DNA of 64,000 bases from Dyadobacter luticola (GCF_005860805.1 NZ_VCEJ01000005.1:186001-250000); one strand, 5' to 3'; positions 7,737 to 16,022 are shown, counted from the stretch's first letter. Notes: generated from the letters alone by a model not told the origin. A program made the numbers and translations.

Positions 7737-8441
7737 ATGTCCATAGAACTTGTTGTTTTTGATATGGCCGGAACCACCGTCAAGGATAAAAACTTTGTCG
7801 GAATTGCGTTTCAGGAAGCCATGAAATCGCAGGGGTACGATATCGCAATAGAAGATGTTAACCCTTTGATGGGATATGAGAAGCCGCTGGCTATCAAGAT
7901 GATGCTTGAAAGATTTGAGGCTGATAAATCGAAAATCACGGAAGATCTGATCCATGTGATCCATACGCATTTTGTAAATGGTATGATTGAATTTTACAAA
8001 ACGACCACCGAAATCGGTCCGCTGCCCAATGTGGAGGAAACGTTTGCTACGCTCCGTGCGGAGGGAATCAAGATTGGATTGAACACCGGTTTTTCACGTG
8101 ATATTGCGGATGTGATCATTCAGCGTCTCGGCTGGGAAGATAAAATCGATACCATGGTCGCCAGCGACGAAGTGCCGGCAGGCCGTCCATATCCTGATAT
8201 GATCCGCAAAATCATGGCCGAATTGAACATTGATTCTCCTGAAAAAGTAGCGAAAGTAGGCGATACCGAAGTGGATGTAAATGAGGGAATCAACGCCGGC
8301 TGCAAATACATTATCGGCATTACAACCGGCGCTTTTACCCGTGAAGAGCTGCTTCCATACAAGCCGACCCACATTATCGACGACATTGCAGACGTATTGG
8401 GCATTATTTCTTCAAGTCAGGTTTTTGAAGCCCACAAATAA
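7737..8441 (+). CDS. Phosphonatase-like HAD hydrolase
   Basis: A 234-residue HAD enzyme of the TIGR03351 type, sister to phosphonoacetaldehyde hydrolase PhnX. Motif I is FDMAGTT: nucleophile Asp9, with Ala11 where most HAD phosphatases have the general acid Asp. PhnX has the same change. The cap contains MGYEK, whose Lys49 aligns by eye with the Schiff-base lysine of PhnX (MGLGK). Loop 3 is ASDEVPAGRPYPDMI and loop 4 GDTEVDVNEG. These features support C-P bond cleavage of phosphonoacetaldehyde or a hydroxylated relative, giving phosphate and an aldehyde. It is the first gene of the cassette and is followed 28 bases later by the FAD oxidoreductase that usually accompanies this family. Confidence 0.88.
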   Translation: MSIELVVFDMAGTTVKDKNFVGIAFQEAMKSQGYDIAIEDVNPLMGYEKPLAIKMMLERFEADKSKITEDLIHVIHTHFVNGMIEFYKTTTEIGPLPNVEETFATLRAEGIKIGLNTGFSRDIADVIIQRLGWEDKIDTMVASDEVPAGRPYPDMIRKIMAELNIDSPEKVAKVGDTEVDVNEGINAGCKYIIGITTGAFTREELLPYKPTHIIDDIADVLGIISSSQVFEAHK

Positions 8442-8469
8442 TTTACGGGTTCATCTAAATATCATTTGA

Positions 8470-9594
8470 ATGAGCAGATCAGCCATCGTTATTGGAGCGG
8501 GAATTGTCGGGCTTGCCACTGCAAGAGCCTTGGGTACAAGAGGTTACCAGGTAACTGTGATTGAAAGGTCTTCCAAAGCCGTCGGTGCGTCCATCCGAAA
8601 TTTCGGGATGGTGTGGCCGATCGGGCAGCCGGAAGGTAAGTTATATGAGCGTGCACTACACGCCAAAAGTATCTGGAAAGAAACGCTTGCGGGCGCCAAA
8701 TGCTGGTCTTACGAAGGCGGCAGCCTGCACATGGCGTATCAGCAGGACGAATTTGAAGTTTTACAACAGTTTGCAGAAGTGAGCGGCTATCGTCCGGTGA
8801 GCATTTTGAATGCTGCTGAAACACTCGAAAAATCTCCGGCTGTAAATGGTAACCAGCTACTTGGCTCGCTTTATTCTGCCGACGAAATGATTGTCGATCC
8901 GCGGGAAGCCATCGCTGCGATTCCGGGTTATTTGTCCCAAAGTCTGGGCGTGAATTTCATCTGGGATACTGCTATCTCGGAAGTGAATTATCCGAATGTT
9001 TCCTCCGGCTCGAAAACCTGGTCGGCCGACGAAATATATGTGTGCAGTGGGCAGGATTTTGAAACGCTTTACCCTGAGCAATTTTCAGCTGCGCCTATCA
9101 CTAAATGTAAACTGCAAATGCTGCGTCTGGAAGCGCAGCCCGATAACTGGAAAATCGGTCCCGCTCTTTGTGGCGGGCTATCATTAATACATTACCACGG
9201 TTTCAAAGCCGCCGCGTCGCTGCCCGGATTGAAAGCCCGGTACGAAAGCGAATATGCGGAATATCTGAAATGGGGCATCCACGTGATGGCTTCCCAAAAC
9301 GGCCTGGGCGAGATCACAGTCGGCGATTCCCACGAATATGCGCTCACATTTGATCCTTTCGACAGGGAATTTATCAATAAAATGATCCTCGATTACCTGG
9401 ATACATTCGCGCAATTTAAGTCGCCGAAAGTTTTCCAGACTTGGCACGGGATCTATCCGAAGATGACAAATGGTGCCACCGAAATTGTCCTGAGACCCGA
9501 AAGCGGCGTGACGATCATCAACGGCCTGGGCGGAAACGGAATGACCTTATCCTTCGGCCTCTGCGACGAAGTTGTAGCTGGCACTTATAGCTGA
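8470..9594 (+). CDS. FAD-dependent oxidoreductase of phosphonate clusters (TIGR03364-type, PbfC/PbfD-like)
   Basis: A 374-residue DAO-family flavoenzyme. The Rossmann motif GAGIVGLATA occurs at about residues 9-18, followed by the usual Glu for ribose binding (VIERS). The segment GASIRNFGMVWPIGQP is characteristic of the clade that sits next to TIGR03351 phosphonatases, and the C-terminus carries GLGGNGMTLSFG for FAD. Known members of this clade oxidise N-methylated or hydroxylated aminoethylphosphonates to phosphonoacetaldehyde; the exact substrate here is inferred from context only. There is no signal peptide, so it is cytoplasmic. It should feed its product to the HAD enzyme encoded immediately upstream. 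Confidence 0.86.
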   Translation: MSRSAIVIGAGIVGLATARALGTRGYQVTVIERSSKAVGASIRNFGMVWPIGQPEGKLYERALHAKSIWKETLAGAKCWSYEGGSLHMAYQQDEFEVLQQFAEVSGYRPVSILNAAETLEKSPAVNGNQLLGSLYSADEMIVDPREAIAAIPGYLSQSLGVNFIWDTAISEVNYPNVSSGSKTWSADEIYVCSGQDFETLYPEQFSAAPITKCKLQMLRLEAQPDNWKIGPALCGGLSLIHYHGFKAAASLPGLKARYESEYAEYLKWGIHVMASQNGLGEITVGDSHEYALTFDPFDREFINKMILDYLDTFAQFKSPKVFQTWHGIYPKMTNGATEIVLRPESGVTIINGLGGNGMTLSFGLCDEVVAGTYS

Positions 9595-9664
9595 TTTTTG
9601 CTAAGAATACGCAACATTCCTAAATTCTTAACCCATTAATTCTTAAACCCTTATCCTGTAATTT

Positions 9665-11326
9665 ATGCTGTCCCGCCCAATATGCCTGCTCACATTGGCA
9701 GCGATCTCACTGTGGTCTTGCGGAAAAAAATCAGACGACAAGCCAGCTGGCATCGAGCACGTCATTGTGATCGGGATCGATGGGCTGAGTCCCGACGGCA
9801 TAAAAAAAGCGGAAACGCCGGTGCTGGATGATATGATCGCGAATGGTAGCGTGAAGTGGAATGTGCGGACCGTACTGACGTCTTCGAGCAGCCAAAACTG
9901 GGCATCGATGATCATGGGCGCGGGGCCTGAGCAGCATGGCGTGATCAATAATGATTGGGAAATGGACGATCACACATTGCCTCCGATTGTCAACGAATCC
10001 GACGGACGTTTTCCAACCATTTTCAGCGTTCTTCACAAAGCCAAGCCCGAGGTCGAAATCGGCGTAGTGTATCATTGGGAAGGCTTTGGCAGGTTATTTC
10101 AAAAAAATGCGGTCAATTACGACAAGCGTCTTTCCACGGAAGATTCTACGGCTACCGATTTTATCAATTATATCAAAACCAAAAAACCGGCGCTCGGATT
10201 CGTGCATTTTGACCACGTAGATCATGCGGGCCATCATGGCGGGCACGGTTCCGAAGAATATTACAAATCTGTTACAAAAGCCGATTCGTTGATCGGTAAA
10301 ATCCTGGCAGGGATTAAAGATGCTGGAATCATGGACAAAACGCTTGTGATTATCTGGGCGGACCACGGCGGGATAGGGTATGGTCATGGTGGCGCCACAC
10401 CGCAGGAGGCAGAAATTGCCGGGATTTTTTATGGTAAGGATATCAAAAAAGGCTATAAGATCGAGCAGCAAGTTTATACGTATGATCTGGCGTCGACGAT
10501 GGCTTTTGCGCTCGGTATTCAGCAGCCTTATGCCTGGATCGGCCGGCCGGTGAAAGCAGCATTTGAAGGATATCAAGAACCTGAAAATCTCTGGCTGGGT
10601 GAAAAAGCCGTAGACGCGCCGATAATTTTTCCGGAACGAAAACTTTATCAACAAGCTGGTGGCCTGTACATTGACCAGGTTCCGACTGTCAAAATCGAGT
10701 CGAAAGTCGAGAAAGGTACGATCCGATATACCACCGACGGGACAGATCCGGGTAGCAAGTCGCCGGTTTATAAAAAGCCTTTTACATTGGAAAAAACCGC
10801 AGTAGTAAAAGCCCGCGCATTTGATGAAAAAGGAAATCCGAGTATGTTGTCCAATGCTTATTTCCGGGTTGCAAAATCGGGACAAGGCAATGGTTTGACG
10901 GCGACTTTCTATCAGGGAAATGATCTGACAAAGCTGCCCGATTTTTCCAAAATGAAAAAAGGCGCTTCCTGGATAAGTCCGGAATTTGGGCTGGTGCGGG
11001 ATGATATTAATAAGCTGCTCTCTGGAAATGAGAGCTTTGCCGTCAGATTTGAAGGTTTTATACAGATAGACCAACCTGGAAAATACCTTTTTACGACACA
11101 ATCCGACGACGGCAGCAAGTTGTTTGTAGATGGAAAAGAAGTAGTAGATAACGATGGAAATCACGGCGTGCAGGAAGAAACCGGCACGGTTGAGCTCACG
11201 GCCGGGAAGCATCCGATCCGTGTGGAATATTATAATAATGGCGGCGGTTTTTGGCTGGATGCTTTTTATAAAGGTCCGGGCGTAGCGAAACAATTGATCC
11301 CTGCCGATAAACTTTTTGTGAAATGA
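9665..11326 (+). CDS. Secreted alkaline-phosphatase-superfamily phosphodiesterase lipoprotein with chitobiase-like and PA14 domains
   Basis: A 553-residue lipoprotein (lipobox LWSC, Cys19). Residues 30-300 form a nucleotide-pyrophosphatase/phosphodiesterase domain. Metal ligands are Asp39 in GIDG, Asp183 and His187 in HFDHVDHAGH, Asp233-His234 in WADHGG, and His241. The likely nucleophile is Ser75 in TSSSSQNWASM, where many relatives have Thr. Residues 338-402 resemble a chitobiase C-terminal/FN3-like domain (IRYTTDGTDP). Residues 408-545 are a PA14 domain (GLTATFYQG, FTTQSDDGSKLFVDG), which usually binds carbohydrate. In this operon it may free a phosphonate headgroup from a glycan or lipid outside the inner membrane. 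Phosphonoacetate hydrolase (PhnA) is a related fold and an alternative reading. Its stop overlaps the next start (ATGA). Confidence 0.87.
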   Translation: MLSRPICLLTLAAISLWSCGKKSDDKPAGIEHVIVIGIDGLSPDGIKKAETPVLDDMIANGSVKWNVRTVLTSSSSQNWASMIMGAGPEQHGVINNDWEMDDHTLPPIVNESDGRFPTIFSVLHKAKPEVEIGVVYHWEGFGRLFQKNAVNYDKRLSTEDSTATDFINYIKTKKPALGFVHFDHVDHAGHHGGHGSEEYYKSVTKADSLIGKILAGIKDAGIMDKTLVIIWADHGGIGYGHGGATPQEAEIAGIFYGKDIKKGYKIEQQVYTYDLASTMAFALGIQQPYAWIGRPVKAAFEGYQEPENLWLGEKAVDAPIIFPERKLYQQAGGLYIDQVPTVKIESKVEKGTIRYTTDGTDPGSKSPVYKKPFTLEKTAVVKARAFDEKGNPSMLSNAYFRVAKSGQGNGLTATFYQGNDLTKLPDFSKMKKGASWISPEFGLVRDDINKLLSGNESFAVRFEGFIQIDQPGKYLFTTQSDDGSKLFVDGKEVVDNDGNHGVQEETGTVELTAGKHPIRVEYYNNGGGFWLDAFYKGPGVAKQLIPADKLFVK

Positions 11327-12681
11327 CCGAAGCGCATAATAGGACCGAGGGAGATATCAACTTGTCGTCGGAGCGGCAGAAATGGTACGCTGTGATTGAT
11401 GATCCGGAGACGGTTTCTTACCTGCACGAAGATGAAGAGCATTTTCTGCATCAGGCATTGTCCACGCCATGCCTGGATGTGCTGGCTTCCTGCGATGGCA
11501 TTTATCTGACTGATATACAGGGCAAAACATACATGGATTTTCACGGTAACAATGTGCATCAGCTCGGTTATCGAAATCCTTATATTATCGAAAAACTGAA
11601 AGCGCAGATGGATATTCTGCCGTTTTCGCCCAGAAGATATACCAATGTTCCAGCCATCGAGCTTGCGAAAAAGTTGGGCGATTTGATGCCCGGCAATTTA
11701 AAACGCGTGCTTTTTGCGCCGGGCGGTACCTCGGCGATCAGTATGGCGTTGAAGCTGGCCCGGGTTGTTACCGGAAAGCATAAAGTGATTTCACTCTGGG
11801 ATTCTTTCCATGGCGCGTCGCTCGATGCGATTTCTGCCGGAGGTGAGCTGGATTTCAGGAAAGATATGGGCGCTTTAATGCCCGGCGTGGAAAGAATCCC
11901 GCCGCCGATGACCTACCGCGGGCCATTTTTTAATGCTGCTGAAAGTGACCTTCCCTATGCCGATTATCTCGAATATGTGATTGAAAAAGAGGGGGATATT
12001 GGTGTTTTTTTGATTGAAACAATCCGGAATACCGACGTGCAAATCCCATCACAGGCTTACTGGACGAAGGTTCGGGAGATTTGTACGAAACACAAAGTCT
12101 TACTCGTGCTCGACGAAATTCCGATTGCATTTGGCCGGACCGGCAAAATATTTGCCTTCGAGCATTATGGCATCGAGCCGGACATTGTTTGTCTTGGAAA
12201 AGGATTGGGCGGAGGCGTGATGCCGATGGCAGCGATCGTGGCGAGGGAAAGCCATAACATTGCCCAGAGCGTTTCGCTGGGGCATTTTACGCATGAAAAA
12301 AGTCCGCTTGGAAGTGTAGCCGCGCTGGCGATGCTGGAATACATTGAGCAACACAACATTCTGGCGAAAGTCCATGATGATGCATTGTTCATGCAAAACG
12401 AGCTGGAAAAGCTCAAAGAAAAATTTGCGCTCATTGGAGATATCCGCGGCATAGGCCTTCTTTGGGGAATCGAACTTGTGACAAACCGTGAAACAAGGGA
12501 AAAAGCCGGCAGACAAGCCGAGGTTGTGATGTATGAATGTTTGAAAAACGGCCTGAGTTTCAAAGTGTCTCAGGGAAATGTCATCCAGCTATCCCCGCCG
12601 CTGATCATCACCCGCGAGCAACTTACAGAAGCATTAAGGATACTTGAAAATGCGCTTGAAAAGGCCTCGGGCCTGATCTGA
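11323..12681 (+). CDS. Class III PLP-dependent enzyme, PbfA-like (hydroxy-aminoethylphosphonate lyase or transaminase)
   Basis: A 452-residue fold-type I PLP enzyme of the class III aminotransferase family. The PLP-binding Asp is in LVLDEIPIAFGRTGK (Asp264) and the Schiff-base lysine is Lys293 in CLGKGLGGGVMP. SWDSFHGASLDA is the usual cofactor-contact segment. Most class III transaminases read DEVQTGxGRTG; the DEIPIAFGRTG version is unusual. PbfA, known in other phosphonate clusters, is a class III-derived lyase that turns (R)-1-hydroxy-2-aminoethylphosphonate into phosphonoacetaldehyde and ammonia. The context fits that role, but ordinary transamination of aminoethylphosphonate cannot be excluded. 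It starts within the stop of the phosphodiesterase gene (4-base overlap), so the two are translationally coupled. Confidence 0.83.
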   Translation: MTEAHNRTEGDINLSSERQKWYAVIDDPETVSYLHEDEEHFLHQALSTPCLDVLASCDGIYLTDIQGKTYMDFHGNNVHQLGYRNPYIIEKLKAQMDILPFSPRRYTNVPAIELAKKLGDLMPGNLKRVLFAPGGTSAISMALKLARVVTGKHKVISLWDSFHGASLDAISAGGELDFRKDMGALMPGVERIPPPMTYRGPFFNAAESDLPYADYLEYVIEKEGDIGVFLIETIRNTDVQIPSQAYWTKVREICTKHKVLLVLDEIPIAFGRTGKIFAFEHYGIEPDIVCLGKGLGGGVMPMAAIVARESHNIAQSVSLGHFTHEKSPLGSVAALAMLEYIEQHNILAKVHDDALFMQNELEKLKEKFALIGDIRGIGLLWGIELVTNRETREKAGRQAEVVMYECLKNGLSFKVSQGNVIQLSPPLIITREQLTEALRILENALEKASGLI

Positions 12682-12698
12682 AACTCAACAACAGCTTT

Positions 12699-14000
12699 AT
12701 GCGACTGAAAGAATTACTGCTGCGATCAAATACATTCTTCATTATTTGGGCGCTGGTTGCCTCTTTCGGGGCGTATTTCTGTATGTACGCATTCAGGAAA
12801 CCGTTCAACGCCGGACTTTACAAAGGGCTCGAACTCTGGGACATGAGCTACAAAGCGGTCCTGATTATCACCCAGGTAGCAGGATACACCTTATCCAAGT
12901 TCGTCGGGATTAAAATTATTTCGGAATTAAAACCCTCCTCCCGGATTGCCCTGATCATCGGGCTGATCCTCTTTGCGGAAACGGCACTGCTCTTTTTCGG
13001 GCTGGTTCCGTTTCCGTACAATTTTGTGTTTTTGTTTTTCAATGGTTTGCCGCTGGGAATGGTTTGGGGCGTGGTTTTCAGTTTTCTGGAAGGACGAAAG
13101 TTTACCGAAATGCTGGCGATCGGCCTCAATATCAGCGTCGTCATCGCCTCGGGCATCCTCAAAACCACTTACCTCGAAGTCCACGCAATCTGGCCGGGCG
13201 TCTCCGAATTCTGGATGCCATTTTTGATGGGGCTACTTTTTTTGCCCCTGTTTTTTGTCTTCGTCTGGATGCTTTCGGTGATCCCGCAGCCTACTGCCGA
13301 AGATATCCGGCTCCGTACCGAGCGTTTGCCAATGAGCAAGCACGATAAGGCCCTGGTCATGCGCCAGCTTGGTTTTCCGATCATTTGTATTGTTATTTTT
13401 TACGCCACGCTGGTCGTCGTCCGCGATTTCCGCGACAATTTTACCATCGAAATCTGGAATGAAATACAGGCCAGCTGGAACAGTAGCGTCCTCGCCACCA
13501 CCGAAATGATCACCGGCCTGATCGTCCTCATTGTGATCGGTTCACTGGCTTTTGTGCGGGATAATCTCAAAGGTTTCCGCCTCACAAACCTGATCCTGCT
13601 CTTTGCGATTACATTAATTGGCCTGTCAACTTTCTTATTTGAAAGAGCGATGATTTCTGGCTATTACTGGATGCTCCTGATCGGCCTCGGCATGTTCCTG
13701 GCCTATACCATGCTGCAAACGGTTGTTTTCGACCGAATGATCGCGTTGCTGCGGGTGAAAGCTAATGCTGGCTACTTTGTATATATCTGCGAGAGCATCG
13801 GTTATATGGGCAGCGTGGCCCTGCTGCTTTACAAGGAGTTTTTTATGAAAGACCTGAGTTGGTCGCGGGTGCTGATGCAGTTTGCCTATGTACAGTTTGG
13901 GGCGGGTGTGGTGTTGCTGGTTTTGGCCAACATTTACTTCGAACGTTTCCGGACGCGCAAACAGCCGCTCGAAGGCAGCTCTTCACTTGCAGCTATTTAG
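12699..14000 (+). CDS. DUF5690 family MFS-like transporter
   Basis: A 433-residue protein with about 12 hydrophobic segments and an MFS-like layout. The N-terminus has the family-typical YMFAYRKP-like segment (FCMYAFRKPFNAG), reminiscent of organophosphate:phosphate antiporters such as GlpT and UhpT. NGLPLGMVWGVVFSFLEGR is another conserved stretch. It ends the cassette, 17 bases after the PLP enzyme, and is the only transporter in it. It is therefore the best candidate for bringing the released phosphonate across the inner membrane, perhaps against phosphate. The substrate is inferred, not shown. A terminator hairpin follows at 14018. Confidence 0.85.
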   Translation: MRLKELLLRSNTFFIIWALVASFGAYFCMYAFRKPFNAGLYKGLELWDMSYKAVLIITQVAGYTLSKFVGIKIISELKPSSRIALIIGLILFAETALLFFGLVPFPYNFVFLFFNGLPLGMVWGVVFSFLEGRKFTEMLAIGLNISVVIASGILKTTYLEVHAIWPGVSEFWMPFLMGLLFLPLFFVFVWMLSVIPQPTAEDIRLRTERLPMSKHDKALVMRQLGFPIICIVIFYATLVVVRDFRDNFTIEIWNEIQASWNSSVLATTEMITGLIVLIVIGSLAFVRDNLKGFRLTNLILLFAITLIGLSTFLFERAMISGYYWMLLIGLGMFLAYTMLQTVVFDRMIALLRVKANAGYFVYICESIGYMGSVALLLYKEFFMKDLSWSRVLMQFAYVQFGAGVVLLVLANIYFERFRTRKQPLEGSSSLAAI

Positions 14001-14017
14001 CTTCCATTTTGGGCATA

Positions 14018-14048
14018 AAAAAAGGGAATCTAATGTTCCCCTTTTTAA
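14018..14048. terminator. Bidirectional terminator after the phosphonate-type operon
   Basis: AAAAAGGGAA and TTCCCCTTTTT form a hairpin around TCTAATG with A- and T-runs on both sides. It sits between the DUF5690 stop (14000) and the stop of the small secreted protein at 14081 on the other strand. Confidence 0.8.
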
Positions 14049-14080
14049 AAATCTCAATTTCACCTTTAACTTATTTCAAA

Positions 14081-14446
14081 TTACTTTGTCATTTTAAGCT
14101 CTACAATCGAAGCTTTCTGTGCAGGCGTATATTTTGCGTATTCATTCGTTGTTTTGCCAGTTTGCGGTGCCGGAGTCTCAATGATCGGAGTAACAGCTGG
14201 CAGCGCTTTCTTCGATTCTGCTTTCGCTTCTTCTTTTGTCAATTTCAATTCAACGATCGCTGCTTTTTGCTCGGCAGTGTAACTTACCATTTCGTTGGTT
14301 GTTGCTGTGTTCAGCGGTGCAGGTGTTTCGAATACCCCGGATGCTACTGGTAATAAAACTTTTGATTCAGATTTTGTTTCGTTTGCAAATACGAAAGTTG
14401 TACTCAATGTCAGTGCGAATGCGAATGTTGTTATGATGCTCTTCAT
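14081..14446 (-). CDS. Small secreted protein made of two 46-residue repeats
   Basis: A 121-residue protein with a signal peptide cleaved near FVFANE (residues 20-22). The mature part is two tandem copies of one unit, residues 26-71 and 76-121, sharing ESK..LP....ETPAP...TTNE...YT..QKA.IVELK.TK. Nothing else is present: no cysteines, no metal motif and no membrane anchor. The high Lys, Glu, Thr and Pro content suggests a flexible or helical periplasmic or secreted protein. I do not recognise a family. It has an exact -7 box at 14491-14498 and is monocistronic. Confidence 0.75.
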   Translation of the reverse strand: MKSIITTFAFALTLSTTFVFANETKSESKVLLPVASGVFETPAPLNTATTNEMVSYTAEQKAAIVELKLTKEEAKAESKKALPAVTPIIETPAPQTGKTTNEYAKYTPAQKASIVELKMTK

Positions 14447-14490
14447 GGCTGTTTTTGTTTTAAATCTTGTCTTTGTCTCATTTGACTCTG

Positions 14491-14498
14491 CAAATATA
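14491..14498 (-). promoter_or_regulatory. Bacteroidota -7 box (TATATTTG) for the small repeat protein
   Basis: Read on the minus strand, TATATTTG matches TAnnTTTG exactly, 44 bases upstream of the ATG at 14446. No good -33 TTTG is visible. Confidence 0.5.
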
Positions 14499-14586
14499 AC
14501 TGCGTAATCTGACGCGTATTTTGACTATTCAATGAGCGATCTTCCGGTAGGATGAGTGGTTTTTGCTGATGGTGAGTGGATTTTAA

Positions 14587-14625
14587 ATAAAAAAGTCACC
14601 AAATATTATTTGGCGACTTTTTTAA
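14587..14625 (-). terminator. Rho-independent terminator after the gene at 14709-15215
   Basis: AAAAAAGTCACCAAAT pairs with ATTTGGCGACTTTTTT around a 3-base loop with one mismatch. It lies 84 bases past the stop of the minus-strand gene ending at 14709. The remainder of the 262-base gap 14447-14708 holds the promoter of the small repeat protein and nothing else I can identify. Confidence 0.8.
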
Positions 14626-14708
14626 TCCTGATAAATCAATCAAAAGTTAATATTGAAAAAGTGCAATGTTAACTTAATGCGAATGTAATCTATATGAGCT
14701 TGTTGCTG

Positions 14709-15215
14709 CTATTTTGTTTTGGCTTTAATTAGGATATAATCAAGATGGCTTCCCGAGGAGAATGCAGCGATCTGGGTGTACTTCTCATAATTATCCCAGC
14801 GTTTCAGCCCGTCTTCGTCGACTTTTGGCGCAATGTTCTCTTTCAGGTTCAAAAGTCCCAGGATCACCCGGTCGTCGAAATCATAGTCCGATAAACCTTT
14901 CAATGTGATCCTGTCGGCAATGTCGTTGATGAAAATTATCTCGATTTTGTCCTCCCGGTAAGTCATTTTGGGACATTTATCACAACCGGCTGCTTCGTCT
15001 TTATAGTAACTGTCGAGCTTGCCCTTTCCCAGTATTGCCTCCACTTCCTGCACATTCCGGAACGCGACTTGCGGCAAATCCATTTCCACCGTCACCGTGG
15101 CATTTTCGTCATGATCATCCAGCACGAAAAACTTTACGAACACGGCAATAAGGATGATGATGAACCCAAAAAATTTCCAATTTGCCCATTTTCGCTTGAC
15201 AGTAGCATGTTCCAT
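14709..15215 (-). CDS. Hypothetical single-pass membrane protein
   Basis: A 168-residue protein, starting at MEHATVKRKWANWKFF. The open frame runs further upstream to 15305, but that extension overlaps the divergent endonuclease V gene and is unlikely to be translated. One transmembrane segment (GFIIILIAVFVKFFVL, about residues 17-34) is followed by a soluble domain that contains CDKC (near residue 90) and several acidic runs. The small domain with a Cys pair recalls SmpA-like or lipocalin-like assembly factors, but I cannot assign it. It is probably anchored in the inner membrane with the domain in the periplasm. Confidence 0.65.
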   Translation of the reverse strand: MEHATVKRKWANWKFFGFIIILIAVFVKFFVLDDHDENATVTVEMDLPQVAFRNVQEVEAILGKGKLDSYYKDEAAGCDKCPKMTYREDKIEIIFINDIADRITLKGLSDYDFDDRVILGLLNLKENIAPKVDEDGLKRWDNYEKYTQIAAFSSGSHLDYILIKAKTK

Positions 15216-15264
15216 GAGGATGGTCTGGTTTTTTATAATAAGTGAAATCTTACTACTATGAATC

Positions 15265-16014
15265 ATGAATATCATGCCAGCTGAAATCACACAAATCGCA
15301 CACACGCCGGAGTCGAATTATGATCAATTGACGATCACCGACGCTACAAAAATCCAGCAGGACCTGAAAAAGTACCTGAAACTAAGTCCGTACCGGAAAG
15401 TCATCACGACGATCGCGGGCGCGGACATTTCGCTTTCATTGTATAGCGACACCGTTTACGCCGGCATGGTGATACTTAGCTTCCCCGACTTGCAGCCTAT
15501 CGCGTATTCGCTGGTCAAAAGCCACACGGTTTTTCCCTACGTACCCGGCTACCTGGCATTTCGGGAAATTCCTTCTTTATTAAAGGTTTACGAACAAATC
15601 CCCATCAAACCCGACGTCATTATGTTTGACGGAAACGGCATTCTCCATGCGCGAAGAATGGGTATCGCATCACACTTTGGGGTGCTGACTGGTACGGCTA
15701 CGATGGGCTGCGCCAAAAAAAAGCTGGCGGGACAATATGAAGAACCCGGCAATCAACGGAACGACTTTTCGCTCGTGACCGATCGCCGGGAAATAGTAGG
15801 ATATGCTTTGCGGACAAAAAATGATGTCAAGCCGGTTTTTATTTCGCCGGGTAACAAAATGAGTATGCAAGACAGTCTTGAAATCGCGATTAAATGTGTC
15901 GGCAAACATCGTCTTCCCGAACCTACCCGCAGAGCACATGAATTCGTAAATCTGTTTCGGACGGGGGAGTTGAAGGAAGGTTATCACGAAGTAAACGAGC
16001 TGAGGCTTTTTTGA
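15265..16014 (+). CDS. nfi: Endonuclease V
   Basis: A 249-residue DNA repair enzyme that nicks DNA one base 3' of deoxyinosine and other deaminated bases. The catalytic acidic residues are visible: Asp54 in IAGADIS, Glu101 in GYLAFREIP and Asp122 in MFDGNGILHAR. The wedge-forming PYVPGYLAF segment is also present. The usual HPR of the family is HAR here (residues 128-130). The length is slightly above typical because of an N-terminal extension of about 20 residues; an ATG at 15274 is an alternative start. It is divergent from the membrane protein gene at 14709-15215 and appears monocistronic. Confidence 0.95.
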   Translation: MNIMPAEITQIAHTPESNYDQLTITDATKIQQDLKKYLKLSPYRKVITTIAGADISLSLYSDTVYAGMVILSFPDLQPIAYSLVKSHTVFPYVPGYLAFREIPSLLKVYEQIPIKPDVIMFDGNGILHARRMGIASHFGVLTGTATMGCAKKKLAGQYEEPGNQRNDFSLVTDRREIVGYALRTKNDVKPVFISPGNKMSMQDSLEIAIKCVGKHRLPEPTRRAHEFVNLFRTGELKEGYHEVNELRLF

Positions 16015-16022
16015 TCCCGCAA

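Noticed and set aside
10094..11293. 399-codon open frame on the minus strand across the phosphodiesterase gene
   Set aside because: It lies fully antisense to a gene with clear motifs; its translation has no family features and is a codon-composition shadow.
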